From Metabacillus arenae (GTDB lineage: Bacteria; Bacillota; Bacilli; Bacillales; Bacillaceae), in the NCBI RefSeq assembly GCF_014773385.1, contig NZ_JACXAI010000001.1, positions 1-64,000 on the forward strand: DNA of 64,000 nt. The letters are read 5' to 3'. The notes beneath the pieces were generated by a model that worked only from the letters and a program-made list of their open reading frames with translations, did no database searches and was not told the DNA's origin. Shown here in pieces: positions 20,158-29,629 of the stretch (positions are counted from its first letter, which is position 1; each line of letters opens with the position of its first letter). The position numbers and the translations under genes were made by a program.

Positions 20158-20289
20158 TCAGTTCATCTCAATGCTGTTATCCCGATGCCACTGGATATGG
20201 CTCTCCAAGCTGTGTCCCAAGCGGGCAGTTATCTTCTTCTCAACAATCTTCTTTGCTTCCTTAGAATCTTGAGGATTGATGTCATACAT
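20158..20289 (-). other. Short open frame of unknown origin (43 codons)
   Basis: Encodes a peptide ending LGHSLESHIQWHRDNSIEMN. No ribosome site is visible before the ATG. The text looks like the end of a longer protein rather than a free-standing gene, but no family was recognised. It lies in the 675-base gap 19982-20666, which otherwise contains family-1 copy B and AT-rich sequence. Confidence 0.2.
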
Positions 20290-20400
20290 CGTATTAGTAG
20301 GATAAAAAATGATAGAGCAAAAGTTATGTTATGTATAATTAATTGTGATGCTTACTTTAATAATTCAATTTTTCATTACCTTTATTATTCTTATTCAGGA

Positions 20401-20638
20401 AAGAAAAGCTCAGGGGCGCTAGTCCTTCGGCGACAAGCATTCGGGCGAGCCGGCTGGAAGGTTGTTCTTTAACCTTCTCGGGTGAATTGGCTTATGACCT
20501 AAGGGCTGATGGCGCCTGGCCGGCAAAGGCGTCACGTCCTTATGCCTGCCGGCACTAGGACGTCCTGTGCGCCTGCGCTGGACATCGATAGCCAACTTTA
20601 ACACGTTAATACTTTAATTAACTTTAACTTTCTGATCT
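20401..20638 (+). repeat. Family-1 repeat, copy B (long subtype)
   Basis: Carries the apical hairpin GGAAGGTT-GTTCTTT-AACCTTC and GGCGACAAGCATTCGGGCGAGCC. A subtype insert of about 60 bases, rich in GGCC/GCCGG and the palindrome AGGACGTCCT, replaces the usual GGAGCTGGACA end. The AT-rich tail TTAACACGTTAATACTTTAATTAAC is kept. Confidence 0.85.
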
Positions 20639-20644
20639 CACAAA

Positions 20645-20668
20645 AAGAAAAGCAGGTGCCACCTGCTT
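20645..20668 (-). terminator. Terminator after mtrB
   Basis: AGCAGGT-GGC-ACCTGCT on the minus strand, followed by TTCTTTTT. It touches the mtrB stop codon. Confidence 0.8.
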
Positions 20669-20900
20669 ATTTTCTAGAATCGCTCTCCGTTTCTCCAAAG
20701 CTTGATTGTATTTGAGCTTTTCCTCGGATTTTAATTGCAGAAGTATGCTCTGTAAATTGAGCAATCATAACTTCTCCTTTGTCCAGCTTTTCTGAATGAT
20801 GAAAACGCGTATCCGACCCTCTCGTGAGCCCAATTACGTTAACACCATCTTCAATAGCTTTTATGATAATATAATCACTTTTATTATTTTTCTCATTCAT
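20667..20900 (-). CDS. mtrB: Trp RNA-binding attenuation protein (TRAP)
   Basis: 77-residue subunit of the 11-mer ring that binds GAG/UAG repeats in trp mRNA when loaded with tryptophan. The family text is clear: [49 protein letters not shown]. The ATG at 20900 has an AGAAGGTG site; an open extension upstream overlaps folE and is not used. It follows folE as in the B. subtilis mtrAB operon. Its expected target is the leader at 12776-12823. Confidence 0.97.
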   Translation of the reverse strand: MNEKNNKSDYIIIKAIEDGVNVIGLTRGSDTRFHHSEKLDKGEVMIAQFTEHTSAIKIRGKAQIQSSFGETESDSRK

Positions 20901-20926
20901 TTGAAACACCTTCTCATCTGGTGGAG

Positions 20927-21493
20927 TTAGTCTTTTATTAGGGAGAGCACTTCTGACCTTGCCGCATCGCTTGATTGAAAGATGCCTCTCACAGCAGAAG
21001 TAACTGTTTTTGCACCTGGTTTTTTTATTCCTCTCATTGTCATACACATATGCTCTGCTTCAACGATTACCATGACACCATGGGGTTCAAGTGATTCAAG
21101 GATACTGTCAGCAATTGTTGAGGTAATTCTTTCTTGTAATTGAGGTCTTTTGGCAACCGCATCTACCGCCCTGGCAAGTTTACTTAGACCAGTTACTTTT
21201 CCTCCTCGTGGAATATAGGCAACATGAGCTTTGCCATAGAATGGCACAAGATGATGTTCACACATGGAGTAAAAAGGTATATCTTTAACTAGAACAAGCT
21301 CTTCATGATCTTCTCCAAAAATCGTTTGAAAATGCTCTTTCGGGTCTTCGTTTAATCCTGCAAAAACTTCAGCATACATTTTAGCAACTCTTTTTGGTGT
21401 ATCTATTAATCCTTCTCTATTAGGATCTTCGCCAACAGCTTCTAAAATCTGTCTAACTGCTTGCTCAATTTGTTCTATATTCACTTTTTTCAT
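20927..21493 (-). CDS. folE: GTP cyclohydrolase I
   Basis: First step of folate synthesis (mtrA in B. subtilis). 188 residues. The zinc and catalytic residues are in [21 protein letters not shown] and [14 protein letters not shown]. The frame is open to 21565, but the ATG at 21493 is preceded by GGAGG. It is co-transcribed with mtrB 26 bases downstream. Confidence 0.97.
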   Translation of the reverse strand: MKKVNIEQIEQAVRQILEAVGEDPNREGLIDTPKRVAKMYAEVFAGLNEDPKEHFQTIFGEDHEELVLVKDIPFYSMCEHHLVPFYGKAHVAYIPRGGKVTGLSKLARAVDAVAKRPQLQERITSTIADSILESLEPHGVMVIVEAEHMCMTMRGIKKPGAKTVTSAVRGIFQSSDAARSEVLSLIKD

Positions 21494-21740
21494 CTGAGGT
21501 CCTCCAATTGCAAGTACATTTGATTCAGATTTTAGCACAATTACAGGCTGGAAATCAAAGAACAAGTAGCCTAACGCTATTTTTATTTAATAAAGCAGCA
21601 AGGCTTCCACTTTTGATTCCTGTATAACAAACCGGTATTTTTGATAAATTAGCATATGATGACCTTTGTGCCCATGACTTTTAGATCGAGATAAAGAAAT
21701 TCACTTCATCTGTTATCGAATTGAAAAAACTTTGAATCCA

Positions 21741-21921
21741 AAGAAAAGTTCAAGATGCGTAGTTTTCGGCGACAAGCATAAGATGAGCCGGCTGGAGGGT
21801 TGGTCTTTATCTTATCAGGAGGATTAACTTGTGACCTCAGGCGGGCTAGGCGCTGGAGCTTGAAAATGATACTGCTCTTTATCATGTTAATACAATCATG
21901 AACTTAAACTTGCTTAACTGA
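21741..21921 (+). repeat. Family-1 repeat, copy C
   Basis: Landmarks are AAAGAAAAGTTCAAGATGCG, CGGCGACAAGCATAAGATGAGCCGGC, CTTGTGACCTCAGG and GGCGCTGGAGCTTGAAAATG, with a degraded AT-rich tail. The gap 21566-22011 between folE and the hbs terminator holds nothing else recognisable apart from that terminator. Confidence 0.8.
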
Positions 21922-21924
21922 CAA

Positions 21925-21950
21925 AGGAAAAGCCCCTAAAAAAGGGGCTC
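21925..21950 (-). terminator. Terminator after hbs
   Basis: AGCCCC-TTTTTT-AGGGGCT on the minus strand, followed by TTTCC. It lies about 60 bases after the hbs stop. Confidence 0.75.
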
Positions 21951-22011
21951 TTTCTGTGAAGAAAATTAAGTGTATGTATGAAGATTAATTGTCATACACT
22001 AAAAATGTTCT

Positions 22012-22290
22012 TTACTTTCCAGCAACAGCGTCTTTAAGAGCTTTACCTGGTTTAAAAGCAGGTACTTTGCTTGCTGGAATCTCAATTTCTTCACCTGTTT
22101 GAGGGTTACGTCCTTTACGAGCAGCGCGCTCACGTACCTCGAAGTTACCAAAACCGATTAATTGAACTTTGTCACCATCTTTTAGTGCATCTAAAATTGT
22201 ATCAAAAACAGCATCAACTGCTTTTGTTGCGTCTTTTTTAGACAATTCACTTGCTTCAGCAACCGCATTGATTAATTCTGTCTTGTTCAT
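22012..22290 (-). CDS. hbs: DNA-binding protein HU (HBsu)
   Basis: 92-residue histone-like protein that bends and compacts DNA. The N-terminus [20 protein letters not shown] and the DNA-arm motif [20 protein letters not shown] are diagnostic. The ATG at 22290 has a strong GGGAGGAGG site. The open frame further upstream (to 22398) is in the leader. The 500-base gap to spoIVA (22291-22793) should hold its promoters; none was assigned with confidence. Confidence 0.98.
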   Translation of the reverse strand: MNKTELINAVAEASELSKKDATKAVDAVFDTILDALKDGDKVQLIGFGNFEVRERAARKGRNPQTGEEIEIPASKVPAFKPGKALKDAVAGK

Positions 22291-22743
22291 GCCTTTCACC
22301 TCCTCCCAAGAGGGTTTGGTAAAAATGTTTGTTACTTTCATTTCTTCACAGATTGTGCCTATTCTATACATGAATAGATAAGCTTTTTCCGTTGACACGC
22401 TTATAGTAACGGATATTTAGTGATAATTCAATCATTTTCGAGCACGTTTTCAAGATTTTAATTTATCCTGGTGATGCTCAATTGAATTTCATAAAGTAGA
22501 TTAACATAGATTTTAGGGCATAGCAAGAAAATTAACCGTTTAATCCCTTATATTACAAGGATTACAGAATAATTAAAGAACATACATTCTAAAATCTTAA
22601 CATTTTCACTGTTACTATACTACGATATTGGAATAAACCTTGATAAAAATTATGAACCAACAGAATGTATGTAAAGATCATTTTACTAGTATAGGTTCCA
22701 TTTGGGTACTAGGTAGCTTTGGTACCTGGTACCCCTTACCCCC

Positions 22744-22774
22744 CAAAAAAACACCTTCCAAAATTGAAAGGTGT
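22744..22774 (-). terminator. Terminator after spoIVA
   Basis: CACCTTTCA-ATTT-TGGAAGGTG on the minus strand, with a T run, 20 bases after the spoIVA stop. Confidence 0.85.
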
Positions 22775-22793
22775 TTTCGTTGTTATTTTATTT

Positions 22794-24272
22794 TTAGAGG
22801 ATAATGGCTATTAAGCCGCCAGAACCTTCGTTAATAATTCTTTCCAACGTTTCTTTCAACTTGTAACGGGCGTTTTCAGGCATAAGCCCCAGCTTTGCTT
22901 GAATACCTTCACGTACGATCGAACTTAAAGACCGTCCAAAAATATCAGAGTTCCAAATGGATAGTGGATCATCCTCAAAATCCTGCATCAAATAACGAAC
23001 AAGTTCTTCACTTTGTTTTTCAGTACCGATAATCGGAGCAAATTCAGATTCTACATCCACTTTTATCATATGAATAGATGGGGCTACCGCTTTTAGTCTT
23101 ACCCCGAACCTTGATCCTTGACGGATAATCTCTGGTTCATCTAAGCTCATATCTGCGAGTGCAGGAGCAGCAACGCCATAGCCAGTTTGTTTAACCATCT
23201 TTAAGGCATCTGCTACCTGATCATATTCAGCCTTTGCAAAGGCAAAGTCCTGCATGAGCTGAAGCAGGTGATCTTTTCCGCGGATCTCTACTCCAACCAC
23301 TTCTTTTAAGATTTGGTCATATAAGTCATCCGGTGCATATAAATCAATTTCTGCAATCCCTTGACCCATTTCAATACCAGCAAGCCCTGCCTGGGCAATG
23401 AAGTCATATTCACTGAATTGTCCAACCACTCTGTCAACATCTCTTAACCGTTTAATGTCCTTCACTGTATCCTGCACTGCTTCCTGATAGCTTTCTCTCA
23501 GCCAATGGTTTTCCCTTAATACCATGACCCAGCTAGGAAGGTTTACATTTACTTCAAGCACAGGGAATTCATAAAGTGCTTCCCTGAGAACATTTAAAAC
23601 GTCTGTTTCCCTCATGCTTTCCACACTCATTGATAAAACAGGGATATCATATTTCTCACTTAGCTGTTGTCTAAGAGCTTCTGTTTCAGGATGATGCGGA
23701 TGGACAGAATTAATGACCATAATAAAAGGTTTTCCAACCTCTTTAAGCTCTTCTATGACTCTTTCCTCTGCCTCTACGTAGTCACTTCTAGGAATTTCTC
23801 CAATTGACCCATCCGTTGCAATGACAACTCCGATTGTTGAATGATCTGTGATGACTTTTCTTGTACCGATTTCTGCTGCTTCATGAAATGGAATCGGTTC
23901 TTCATACCAAGGAGTATTAATCATCCTTGGTCCGTTTTCGTCTTCATAGCCCTTTGCTCCCGGTACTGTATAACCTACGCAATCAACTAAACGGATATTG
24001 ACATCAAGCCCTTCACCAACATGTACAGACACAGCCTGGTTAGGGACAAATTTTGGCTCTGTTGTCATTATTGTTTTGCCTGCAGCACTTTGGGGCAGCT
24101 CGTCTTGAGCACGTGCTTTATCCGCTTCATTGTCAATATTAGGTAGAACTACCAGTTCCATAAACTTTTTAATAAAAGTAGATTTACCGGTTCTTACTGC
24201 GCCAACTACTCCCAGGTATATATCGCCACCCGTTCGTTCAGCGATATCCTTGAAAATATCTACCTTTTCCAA
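22794..24272 (-). CDS. spoIVA: Stage IV sporulation protein A, spore coat ATPase
   Basis: An ATPase that polymerises on the forespore membrane as the base of the spore coat. 492 residues. The Walker A is GVVGAVRTGKSTF near residue 21. The B-like region LVDCVGYTVPGAKGYEDENG and the C-terminal NEGSGGLIAIIL are conserved. The start is a TTG behind GGGAGGGG. Its presence marks an endospore former. Confidence 0.97.
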   Translation of the reverse strand: MEKVDIFKDIAERTGGDIYLGVVGAVRTGKSTFIKKFMELVVLPNIDNEADKARAQDELPQSAAGKTIMTTEPKFVPNQAVSVHVGEGLDVNIRLVDCVGYTVPGAKGYEDENGPRMINTPWYEEPIPFHEAAEIGTRKVITDHSTIGVVIATDGSIGEIPRSDYVEAEERVIEELKEVGKPFIMVINSVHPHHPETEALRQQLSEKYDIPVLSMSVESMRETDVLNVLREALYEFPVLEVNVNLPSWVMVLRENHWLRESYQEAVQDTVKDIKRLRDVDRVVGQFSEYDFIAQAGLAGIEMGQGIAEIDLYAPDDLYDQILKEVVGVEIRGKDHLLQLMQDFAFAKAEYDQVADALKMVKQTGYGVAAPALADMSLDEPEIIRQGSRFGVRLKAVAPSIHMIKVDVESEFAPIIGTEKQSEELVRYLMQDFEDDPLSIWNSDIFGRSLSSIVREGIQAKLGLMPENARYKLKETLERIINEGSGGLIAIIL

Positions 24273-24333
24273 GTGATCCCCTCCCGATCAACAAACTTTT
24301 CAAATTCCGTTTTTCAAATGATAGGACATTACA

Positions 24334-24363
24334 TGTTTATGATGTTGTCCTATTTATTTATGA
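24334..24363 (-). promoter_or_regulatory. Possible sigma-E promoter of spoIVA
   Basis: TCATAAA (24357-24363) lies 15 bases from CATAAACA (24334-24341) on the minus strand, close to the sigma-E pattern for mother-cell genes. The -10 matches at 5 of 8 positions. Arms ATAGGACA / TGTCCTAT flank the region. Confidence 0.4.
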
Positions 24364-24402
24364 CAAGGGTTATTAAAAAATTTTAGTTAATTATGAATAA
24401 TG

Positions 24403-24443
24403 ATAAAAACCCTTCTGTAGAGTGTATTCTCTAAAGAAGGGTT
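24403..24443 (-). terminator. Terminator after yphF
   Basis: AACCCTTCT / AGAAGGGTT stem on the minus strand, followed by TTTATC. Confidence 0.8.
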
Positions 24444-24448
24444 CATGA

Positions 24449-25171
24449 CTATTTCTCTAAAAAGATTGGTTCATTTTTTTCATTAACGGTATATGGAAGG
24501 GAATGTGCAGGCACAAATTGCGAATTTTCCGGAATAATATCGAGAATATCCTCACCCTGTTTCAACTGAAGATTATTATTTTTGATTATCTTAAACAAGT
24601 CGATTCGATAGTCCACATATACTTCACCTTGGTTATCAATAACAAGCGGCAAAAGCTCACCAGAAATTGGACTTCTCACTTGAGGAGCTTCTTCCAACCC
24701 CAGCTTCTTATGGTCAAGAGTATAAACAGTATTCGTGATAAGTTCTTTGTAAGGAGGGTATCCGTTCTTCTGTCTATACACCATCACATTCATTTTCAAA
24801 TCTCGTATCTTTTCAGAGATTCTAACATCCATTAATTTTACTGTCGGATCCTCTTCAACATCTGTTAAGACATAGAGATATACCCCCCCATTTTCATAGG
24901 CTGTGCCCGGAGGCTCTGCTATGTATCTTGGAACCACCTTTGTAAAATCGATCGGGTATTTTTGATAAAGCGGGGTTTTCATATCTCTAGTTTTAATAGG
25001 CAGCAGCCCGTTTGAATCCTTTTGAAATTGCTCTATTGCAGATTGAACAGAATCTAATTGATCTTGATAAGCTATTTGATTTTTTGACAATTCTTTTTGA
25101 GGATACAAACATCCTGATAATAAAAATAGCTGCAAAAATAATAGAAAAGGTATAAATACTTTTGTCTTCAT
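24449..25171 (-). CDS. yphF: YphF-like lipoprotein of unknown function
   Basis: 240 residues. The N-terminus KTKVFIPFLLFLQLFLLSGC is a lipoprotein signal peptide with lipobox LSGC, so the mature protein should be anchored outside the membrane. The rest is hydrophilic with no recognised domain (segments such as PPGTAYENGGVYLYVLTDVE). A TTG immediately upstream is also possible as start; the ATG at 25171 is chosen. Gene order next to yphE and gpsA matches B. subtilis yphF. Confidence 0.8.
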   Translation of the reverse strand: MKTKVFIPFLLFLQLFLLSGCLYPQKELSKNQIAYQDQLDSVQSAIEQFQKDSNGLLPIKTRDMKTPLYQKYPIDFTKVVPRYIAEPPGTAYENGGVYLYVLTDVEEDPTVKLMDVRISEKIRDLKMNVMVYRQKNGYPPYKELITNTVYTLDHKKLGLEEAPQVRSPISGELLPLVIDNQGEVYVDYRIDLFKIIKNNNLQLKQGEDILDIIPENSQFVPAHSLPYTVNEKNEPIFLEK

Positions 25172-25192
25172 CAAATCTTCCTTTAAACATTA

Positions 25193-25396
25193 TTATTCAT
25201 TAACCGGACCACTAAATACGACAAAAAAGATAATGATCCCAGCTAGAATCATAAATAAATAGGCAATAATAGAAACTATTGTTTTAAAAATCTGATTTTT
25301 AATTTTAAAACGGCTGAAATAAATAGAAATAACCGCGATAAACATAAATCCCATTGAAGCAAGGGCAATCCACATTTTTAATAAGGCAGGACTCAT
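25193..25396 (-). CDS. yphE: Small membrane protein, YphE-like
   Basis: 67 residues with two hydrophobic segments (ALASMGFMFIAVISIYF near residue 10 and IVSIIAYLFMILAGIIIFFV near residue 41). No catalytic motif. It lies 19 bases upstream of yphF in the same direction, probably one operon. Function unknown; the name rests on position and size. Confidence 0.7.
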   Translation of the reverse strand: MSPALLKMWIALASMGFMFIAVISIYFSRFKIKNQIFKTIVSIIAYLFMILAGIIIFFVVFSGPVNE

Positions 25397-25852
25397 CTTT
25401 CTCCCTCCTTCTTCATTGCATAAAGTTTGTCTGAATAGCTTGTCTAACCTAATATTGATTTTATAGAAAGGCTGTATCCGATTACAAGGGTAAGGAAATG
25501 GAGATTTTATGAACTTTTTAATATGTAAAATACAAAATTCAACCTTTTTAAGCTAAAGGTTTATGTAAAAAAAGACTGAAGTAAAGAGGGGGCAGACTTT
25601 ACTTCAGCGACTTGTCTTGCATCAACTAATTTTACCCAGTCGTAACCAACTACTCTTCATAGACTACGATGCATTGTATGCGAATCATCATTATTTTGCA
25701 TCCTCTAATGCCTAGCTATGTGATAACTACTGAAAATTTTGGCAAAAAAGCCATTGAACACATGAATGCATATAAAACCTTTTCCTTAGCTAAAGAAAAG
25801 TTTCATTCGCAAATTCACCATATATTATGCACTCTCACTATAGTTGGTGAAT
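25397..25852. other. Gene-free gap between yphE and gpsA
   Basis: AT-rich sequence. The only clear structure is the gpsA terminator at 25567-25607. A plus-strand frame at 25669-25875 has no ribosome site or recognisable protein and is not called. Confidence 0.6.
25567..25607 (-). terminator. Terminator serving gpsA
   Basis: A perfect 11-bp stem, CTGAAGTAAAG / CTTTACTTCAG, with a 10-base loop, followed on the minus strand by TCTTTTTTT. It lies about 250 bases after the gpsA stop, unusually far. Confidence 0.75.
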
Positions 25853-26890
25853 TTACAAATTTGGAAGATCTGTAATATTAACAAGATCCTCCATCTCATG
25901 GGTTTTAACACGAGCCATTAACGAGTCAACAGCTTGCTTTGCTTCAACTCCATTAAATAAAACGTCATATAATGCATTTGTAATCGGCATTTTTACATCG
26001 TATTTTTTTGCCAGCTGATAGGCTGCTTTAGTGGTACGTACACCCTCCACAACCATTCCCATACTTTCAAGAACTTCATCCAAATTTTTGCCTTTTCCAA
26101 GCATATGGCCTGCACGCCAGTTTCTCGAATGAACACTTGTACAAGTTACAATTAAATCCCCAATCCCAGTTAGACCTGAAAATGTTAATGGGTTTCCTCC
26201 CATTTTACTGCCAAGGCGGGCAATTTCCGCAAGGCCTCTTGTAATGAGGGCTGCCTTTGCATTGTCACCATACCCAAGCCCATCGGTAATTCCAGCAGCA
26301 AGGGCGATAATATTTTTTAAAGCCCCTCCTATTTCAACTCCAATGACGTCAGGGTTTGTATAAACTCGGAAGTGCTGGTTCATAAATAAATCTTGAATAT
26401 ATTCAGAAGCCTCCATGCTTTCAGAAGAAACTGTAACAGTTGTCGGGTGCCGCAAGCTTACTTCCTCTGCATGGCTTGGTCCAGACAATACAACTACATC
26501 TTTTAACAAAGCTTCTGGCATCTCATCTTTTATTATTTCTGAAATTCTGAGCAATGTGTCAGGCTCAATCCCTTTACTTACATGTATGACTGTCAGCGGT
26601 GTATTCGTTACTTTACACACTTGCCCAAGCACTTCCCGAATAGCCTTAGTAGGGACGGCTAGGACAATCGTTTGAATACCAATCAGTGCCTCTTCAAGCG
26701 AATGAAATCCATTAATTTCTTTCGGTAGATTAATTTCGGGCAAATATTTTGAGTTTTTGTGCTCTTTATTGATTTCTTCAATCAGCTCTTTTCGATGTCC
26801 CCATAACCTAACATCGTGACCATTATCTGCTAAAACTATGGCAAGAGCCGTACCCCAGCTTCCTGCTCCTAATATTGTGATTTTTTCCAT
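25853..26890 (-). CDS. gpsA: Glycerol-3-phosphate dehydrogenase [NAD(P)+]
   Basis: Reduces dihydroxyacetone phosphate to sn-glycerol 3-phosphate for phospholipids. 345 residues. The dinucleotide-binding [18 protein letters not shown] is at the start, and the catalytic-lysine region is [27 protein letters not shown]. The ATG at 26890 is chosen over an extension into der. It is 13 bases downstream of der. Confidence 0.96.
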   Translation of the reverse strand: MEKITILGAGSWGTALAIVLADNGHDVRLWGHRKELIEEINKEHKNSKYLPEINLPKEINGFHSLEEALIGIQTIVLAVPTKAIREVLGQVCKVTNTPLTVIHVSKGIEPDTLLRISEIIKDEMPEALLKDVVVLSGPSHAEEVSLRHPTTVTVSSESMEASEYIQDLFMNQHFRVYTNPDVIGVEIGGALKNIIALAAGITDGLGYGDNAKAALITRGLAEIARLGSKMGGNPLTFSGLTGIGDLIVTCTSVHSRNWRAGHMLGKGKNLDEVLESMGMVVEGVRTTKAAYQLAKKYDVKMPITNALYDVLFNGVEAKQAVDSLMARVKTHEMEDLVNITDLPNL

Positions 26891-26903
26891 TTTAATCACC
26901 CTT

Positions 26904-28214
26904 TTATTTTCTAGCTCTTGCAAATATTTTAATTGGTGTACCTTCAAAACCAAATGCGTCGCGTATCCGATTTTCTAAAAATCGCTCATATGAAAAGTGC
27001 AATAATTCAGGTTCGTTTACAAACACCACAAAAGAAGGCGGCTTTACAGCGACTTGAGTAGTATAGAAAATTTTTAAACGTTTGCCATTACTGGTTGGAG
27101 TAGGATTCATGGCAACAGCATCCATAATAATGTCATTTAAGACCCCTGTTTCTACTCTCATTGAATGATTATTGCTTGCTTTTACAATCTCAGGAATTAA
27201 TGTATGAATACGTTTCTTTGTTTTAGCTGATAAAAAAACAATTGGAGCGTAGTCAAGAAATTGAAAATGGTCGCGGATTTTTGTTTCAAATTCTTTCATT
27301 GTCTTTTCATCTTTTTCTACTGCATCCCATTTATTGACGACTATTACTACCGCTCTCCCTGCTTCATGTGCATAACCGGCAATACGTTTATCCTGCTCAA
27401 TGATTCCCTCTTCTCCATCTAACACAACCAGAACTACATCTGAACGGTCAATGGCTTTTAATGCTCTTAAAACACTGTATTTCTCAGTAGTTTCATACAC
27501 TTTGCCTTTTTTCCTCATCCCTGCCGTATCAATAATGACAAATTCTTGGCCATTATATTTTAGAGTTGTATCAATGGCATCTCTCGTTGTTCCAGCAATA
27601 TCACTGACAATTACACGTTCTTCTCCTAACATCGCGTTTACAAGTGAGGATTTTCCAACGTTTGGTCTGCCTATCAGACTGAATTTTATGAAATCCTCTC
27701 CATAGTCTGCTCCAGTCTCATCTGGAAAATGCTTAACTGCTTCATCAAGCATGTCCCCAAGGCCAAGACCATGTGTTCCTGAGATTGGGAACGGTTCGCC
27801 AAACCCAAGAGAATAAAAATCATAAATATCTGATCTCATTTCTGGATTATCAACTTTATTTACTGCTAAAACTACTGGTTTTTTTGAACGATATAAAATT
27901 TTCGCAACTTCTTCATCAGCTGCAGTGACACCTTCGCGACCGTTCGTCATAAATATAATGACATCAGCCTCATCTATCGCTATTTCAGCTTGATGGCGAA
28001 TCTGGGCTAAAAAAGGTTCGTCCCCTAGGTCAATTCCACCTGTATCGATAACATTAAATTCATGTGTTAACCATTCACCTTTACTATAGATCCGATCTCT
28101 TGTGACGCCTGGGACATCCTCAACAATCGAAACTCTCTCCCCTACAATCCGATTAAATATAGTGGATTTCCCGACATTTGGTCTTCCTACAATGGCTATT
28201 ACTGCCTTTGCCAT
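26904..28214 (-). CDS. der: GTPase Der (EngA)
   Basis: Essential GTPase for 50S ribosome assembly. 436 residues with two GTPase domains in tandem, each with its own GRPNVGKS P-loop (near residues 10 and 182) and DTAG/DTGG switch, then a KH-like C-terminal domain ending in [16 protein letters not shown]. The start is the ATG at 28214; an upstream in-frame codon adds only three residues. Confidence 0.97.
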   Translation of the reverse strand: MAKAVIAIVGRPNVGKSTIFNRIVGERVSIVEDVPGVTRDRIYSKGEWLTHEFNVIDTGGIDLGDEPFLAQIRHQAEIAIDEADVIIFMTNGREGVTAADEEVAKILYRSKKPVVLAVNKVDNPEMRSDIYDFYSLGFGEPFPISGTHGLGLGDMLDEAVKHFPDETGADYGEDFIKFSLIGRPNVGKSSLVNAMLGEERVIVSDIAGTTRDAIDTTLKYNGQEFVIIDTAGMRKKGKVYETTEKYSVLRALKAIDRSDVVLVVLDGEEGIIEQDKRIAGYAHEAGRAVVIVVNKWDAVEKDEKTMKEFETKIRDHFQFLDYAPIVFLSAKTKKRIHTLIPEIVKASNNHSMRVETGVLNDIIMDAVAMNPTPTSNGKRLKIFYTTQVAVKPPSFVVFVNEPELLHFSYERFLENRIRDAFGFEGTPIKIFARARK

Positions 28215-28346
28215 ATACAACAACCCTTTCTAAACTATCAGTCAAGTAGCGTTTTAATTTTCAGGTAAACTATTGTAAGTTCCATCAGTTTATATATTCA
28301 AATTTTTACAATGCTTCAGCCGTCCATTTTACTAGGCATCCGATTA

Positions 28347-28470
28347 GAACGAAATGCGCAATCCGCTTTTTCCTTTCTTTGAATCGTGTCTTGTGAGCAC
28401 AGGCGTCTTGGCGCTGGAGCTGGACAAAGAAAACGATTTTTAACACATTAATACTTTATTATATCTTATG
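28347..28470 (+). repeat. Family-1 repeat, copy D (truncated)
   Basis: Keeps GAACGAAATGCGCAA, CTTGTGAGCACAGGCG, TTGGCGCTGGAGCTGGACAA and the TTAACACATTAATACTTTA tail. The left half and apical hairpin are missing. It lies in the 329-base der upstream gap (28215-28543). Confidence 0.75.
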
Positions 28471-28504
28471 AAAGAAACCCTTCTAATTAAAAGGTAGAAG
28501 GGTT
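28471..28504 (-). terminator. Terminator after the YIEGIA partner gene
   Basis: AACCCTTCT / AGAAGGGTT stem on the minus strand, followed by TCTTT. It is almost the same stem as the one after yphF. Confidence 0.75.
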
Positions 28505-28543
28505 CAACTTATTTATTATATCAATTTCTGAGAATCTGACAAC

Positions 28544-28735
28544 TTAATGTTTTACAACCACATATAAATCTTCACCAATCCCGTGTGCAATTCCATCAAG
28601 GATAGCCTCCATGTTTTTTGCATAGAAATCCATTTCATCTTTATCCTTGCATATAAAAATAGCAGTCCCTCCAGCTGCTTTAGCAGGATTGGTCGTAATA
28701 ATGGCCAATATGAATTTTTCAATTTCTCCGCTCAT
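28544..28735 (-). CDS. Small partner of the YIEGIA membrane protein
   Basis: 63 residues (IEKFILAIITTNPAKAAGGT, AIFICKDKDEMDFYAKNMEA). Hydrophilic and small. It abuts the YIEGIA-protein gene: its start at 28735 shares the stop region. Proteins of this kind are annotated as capping-complex subunits for YIEGIA, but what they do is not well established. Real gene judging by conservation of the pair and tight coupling. Confidence 0.75.
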   Translation of the reverse strand: MSGEIEKFILAIITTNPAKAAGGTAIFICKDKDEMDFYAKNMEAILDGIAHGIGEDLYVVVKH

Positions 28736-29628
28736 TATTTAACCCCACCTTTTTGATTCGCATTCATTTCAGTTGGCATTCGAATTGCGTTCTCAAGTGT
28801 TGGAGTTTCACCAATCACTTGAATAGCAGTTTCTTTGTTGCTTTCTTGAGGTAAGACGAATACTCCAAGCCTCCCATCATCCAGGTCGCGTTTTGCGAGC
28901 GGCATTAACGATGGCTCCCCTGAGTCCCTAAATACGCCGAGAGCCGTCGAGACATCATGTAGAATAGCCTGTCTTTGGCCCAAATTTGCTATCGTTGATC
29001 TGGCATTAAATGTTTTAGGCTTTAAAACGAAGCCCATTCCGTATTTTAAAACGGCCTCTTGTTTTTCAGGAATCCCAATGTTCATAATATATATATTGTC
29101 AACATATAGTCCTGCCCCTTCAAAATGGAGCTCAGCATATTCAATCTCGACTATTTCTTTCAAAGTACCTCCTGCCATCAGTTTCATAGCAAGGATGATT
29201 AAAACAACTCCTACGATTAGGGAAGCCCAAAAATTAACTAATAGATAAACCAATGTCGTAGTAAGAGAGCTAAAAATAACGATATAATTCCTGCTCTCAA
29301 AAGCAATCGCTATACCTTCTATGTAAGTAGCCCCTCTTGACACTAATTCATACCCATCCAGCTGTGTGAGCGTATTTCTTTCCATATTGCGGACTTCTCG
29401 AAATTGTGTTGCTGCCAAGGTTAAAAAAGTAATCGCAGTAAACTCTTCTTCCATAATTGCCGGGATTGCAATCGCACCTAAGCCTGCAGCAATAAACCCA
29501 AGCGCAACATGAATAATTCTCCCATGCAAATAGGTTGGATATTGCCTGTAGTCTGTTTTTAACATAAATAACCGTGTTGCCACTCCTACTACAACACCAA
29601 ATATGATTGGATAAACATATTCGTTCAT
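28735..29628 (-). CDS. YIEGIA-domain membrane protein (YphB/SeaA-like)
   Basis: About 297 residues. The motif that names the family is visible in GATYIEGIAIAFESRNY. Several membrane segments occur in the first 190 residues (YPIIFGVVVGVATRLFM, IIHVALGFIAAGLGAIAIPA, ASLIVGVVLIILAMKLM), followed by a soluble C-terminal domain. In B. subtilis the homologue at this position is linked to spores. An extension to 29727 overlaps yphA; the ATG at 29628 is used. Confidence 0.8.
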   Translation of the reverse strand: MNEYVYPIIFGVVVGVATRLFMLKTDYRQYPTYLHGRIIHVALGFIAAGLGAIAIPAIMEEEFTAITFLTLAATQFREVRNMERNTLTQLDGYELVSRGATYIEGIAIAFESRNYIVIFSSLTTTLVYLLVNFWASLIVGVVLIILAMKLMAGGTLKEIVEIEYAELHFEGAGLYVDNIYIMNIGIPEKQEAVLKYGMGFVLKPKTFNARSTIANLGQRQAILHDVSTALGVFRDSGEPSLMPLAKRDLDDGRLGVFVLPQESNKETAIQVIGETPTLENAIRMPTEMNANQKGGVK

Positions 29629-29629
29629 T

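Noticed and set aside
20185-20472. Plus-strand 95-codon frame across the gap before hepS
   Set aside because: Its second half is family-1 repeat B, and it has no ribosome site. The repeat sequence creates the frame.
22393-22422. TTGACA...TATTTA promoter-like pair on the plus strand upstream of hbs
   Set aside because: It points away from hbs and no plus-strand gene follows; probably chance in AT-rich sequence.
25669-25875. Plus-strand open frame of 68 codons overlapping the gpsA end
   Set aside because: No ribosome site, no recognisable protein, and it runs into the antisense of gpsA.
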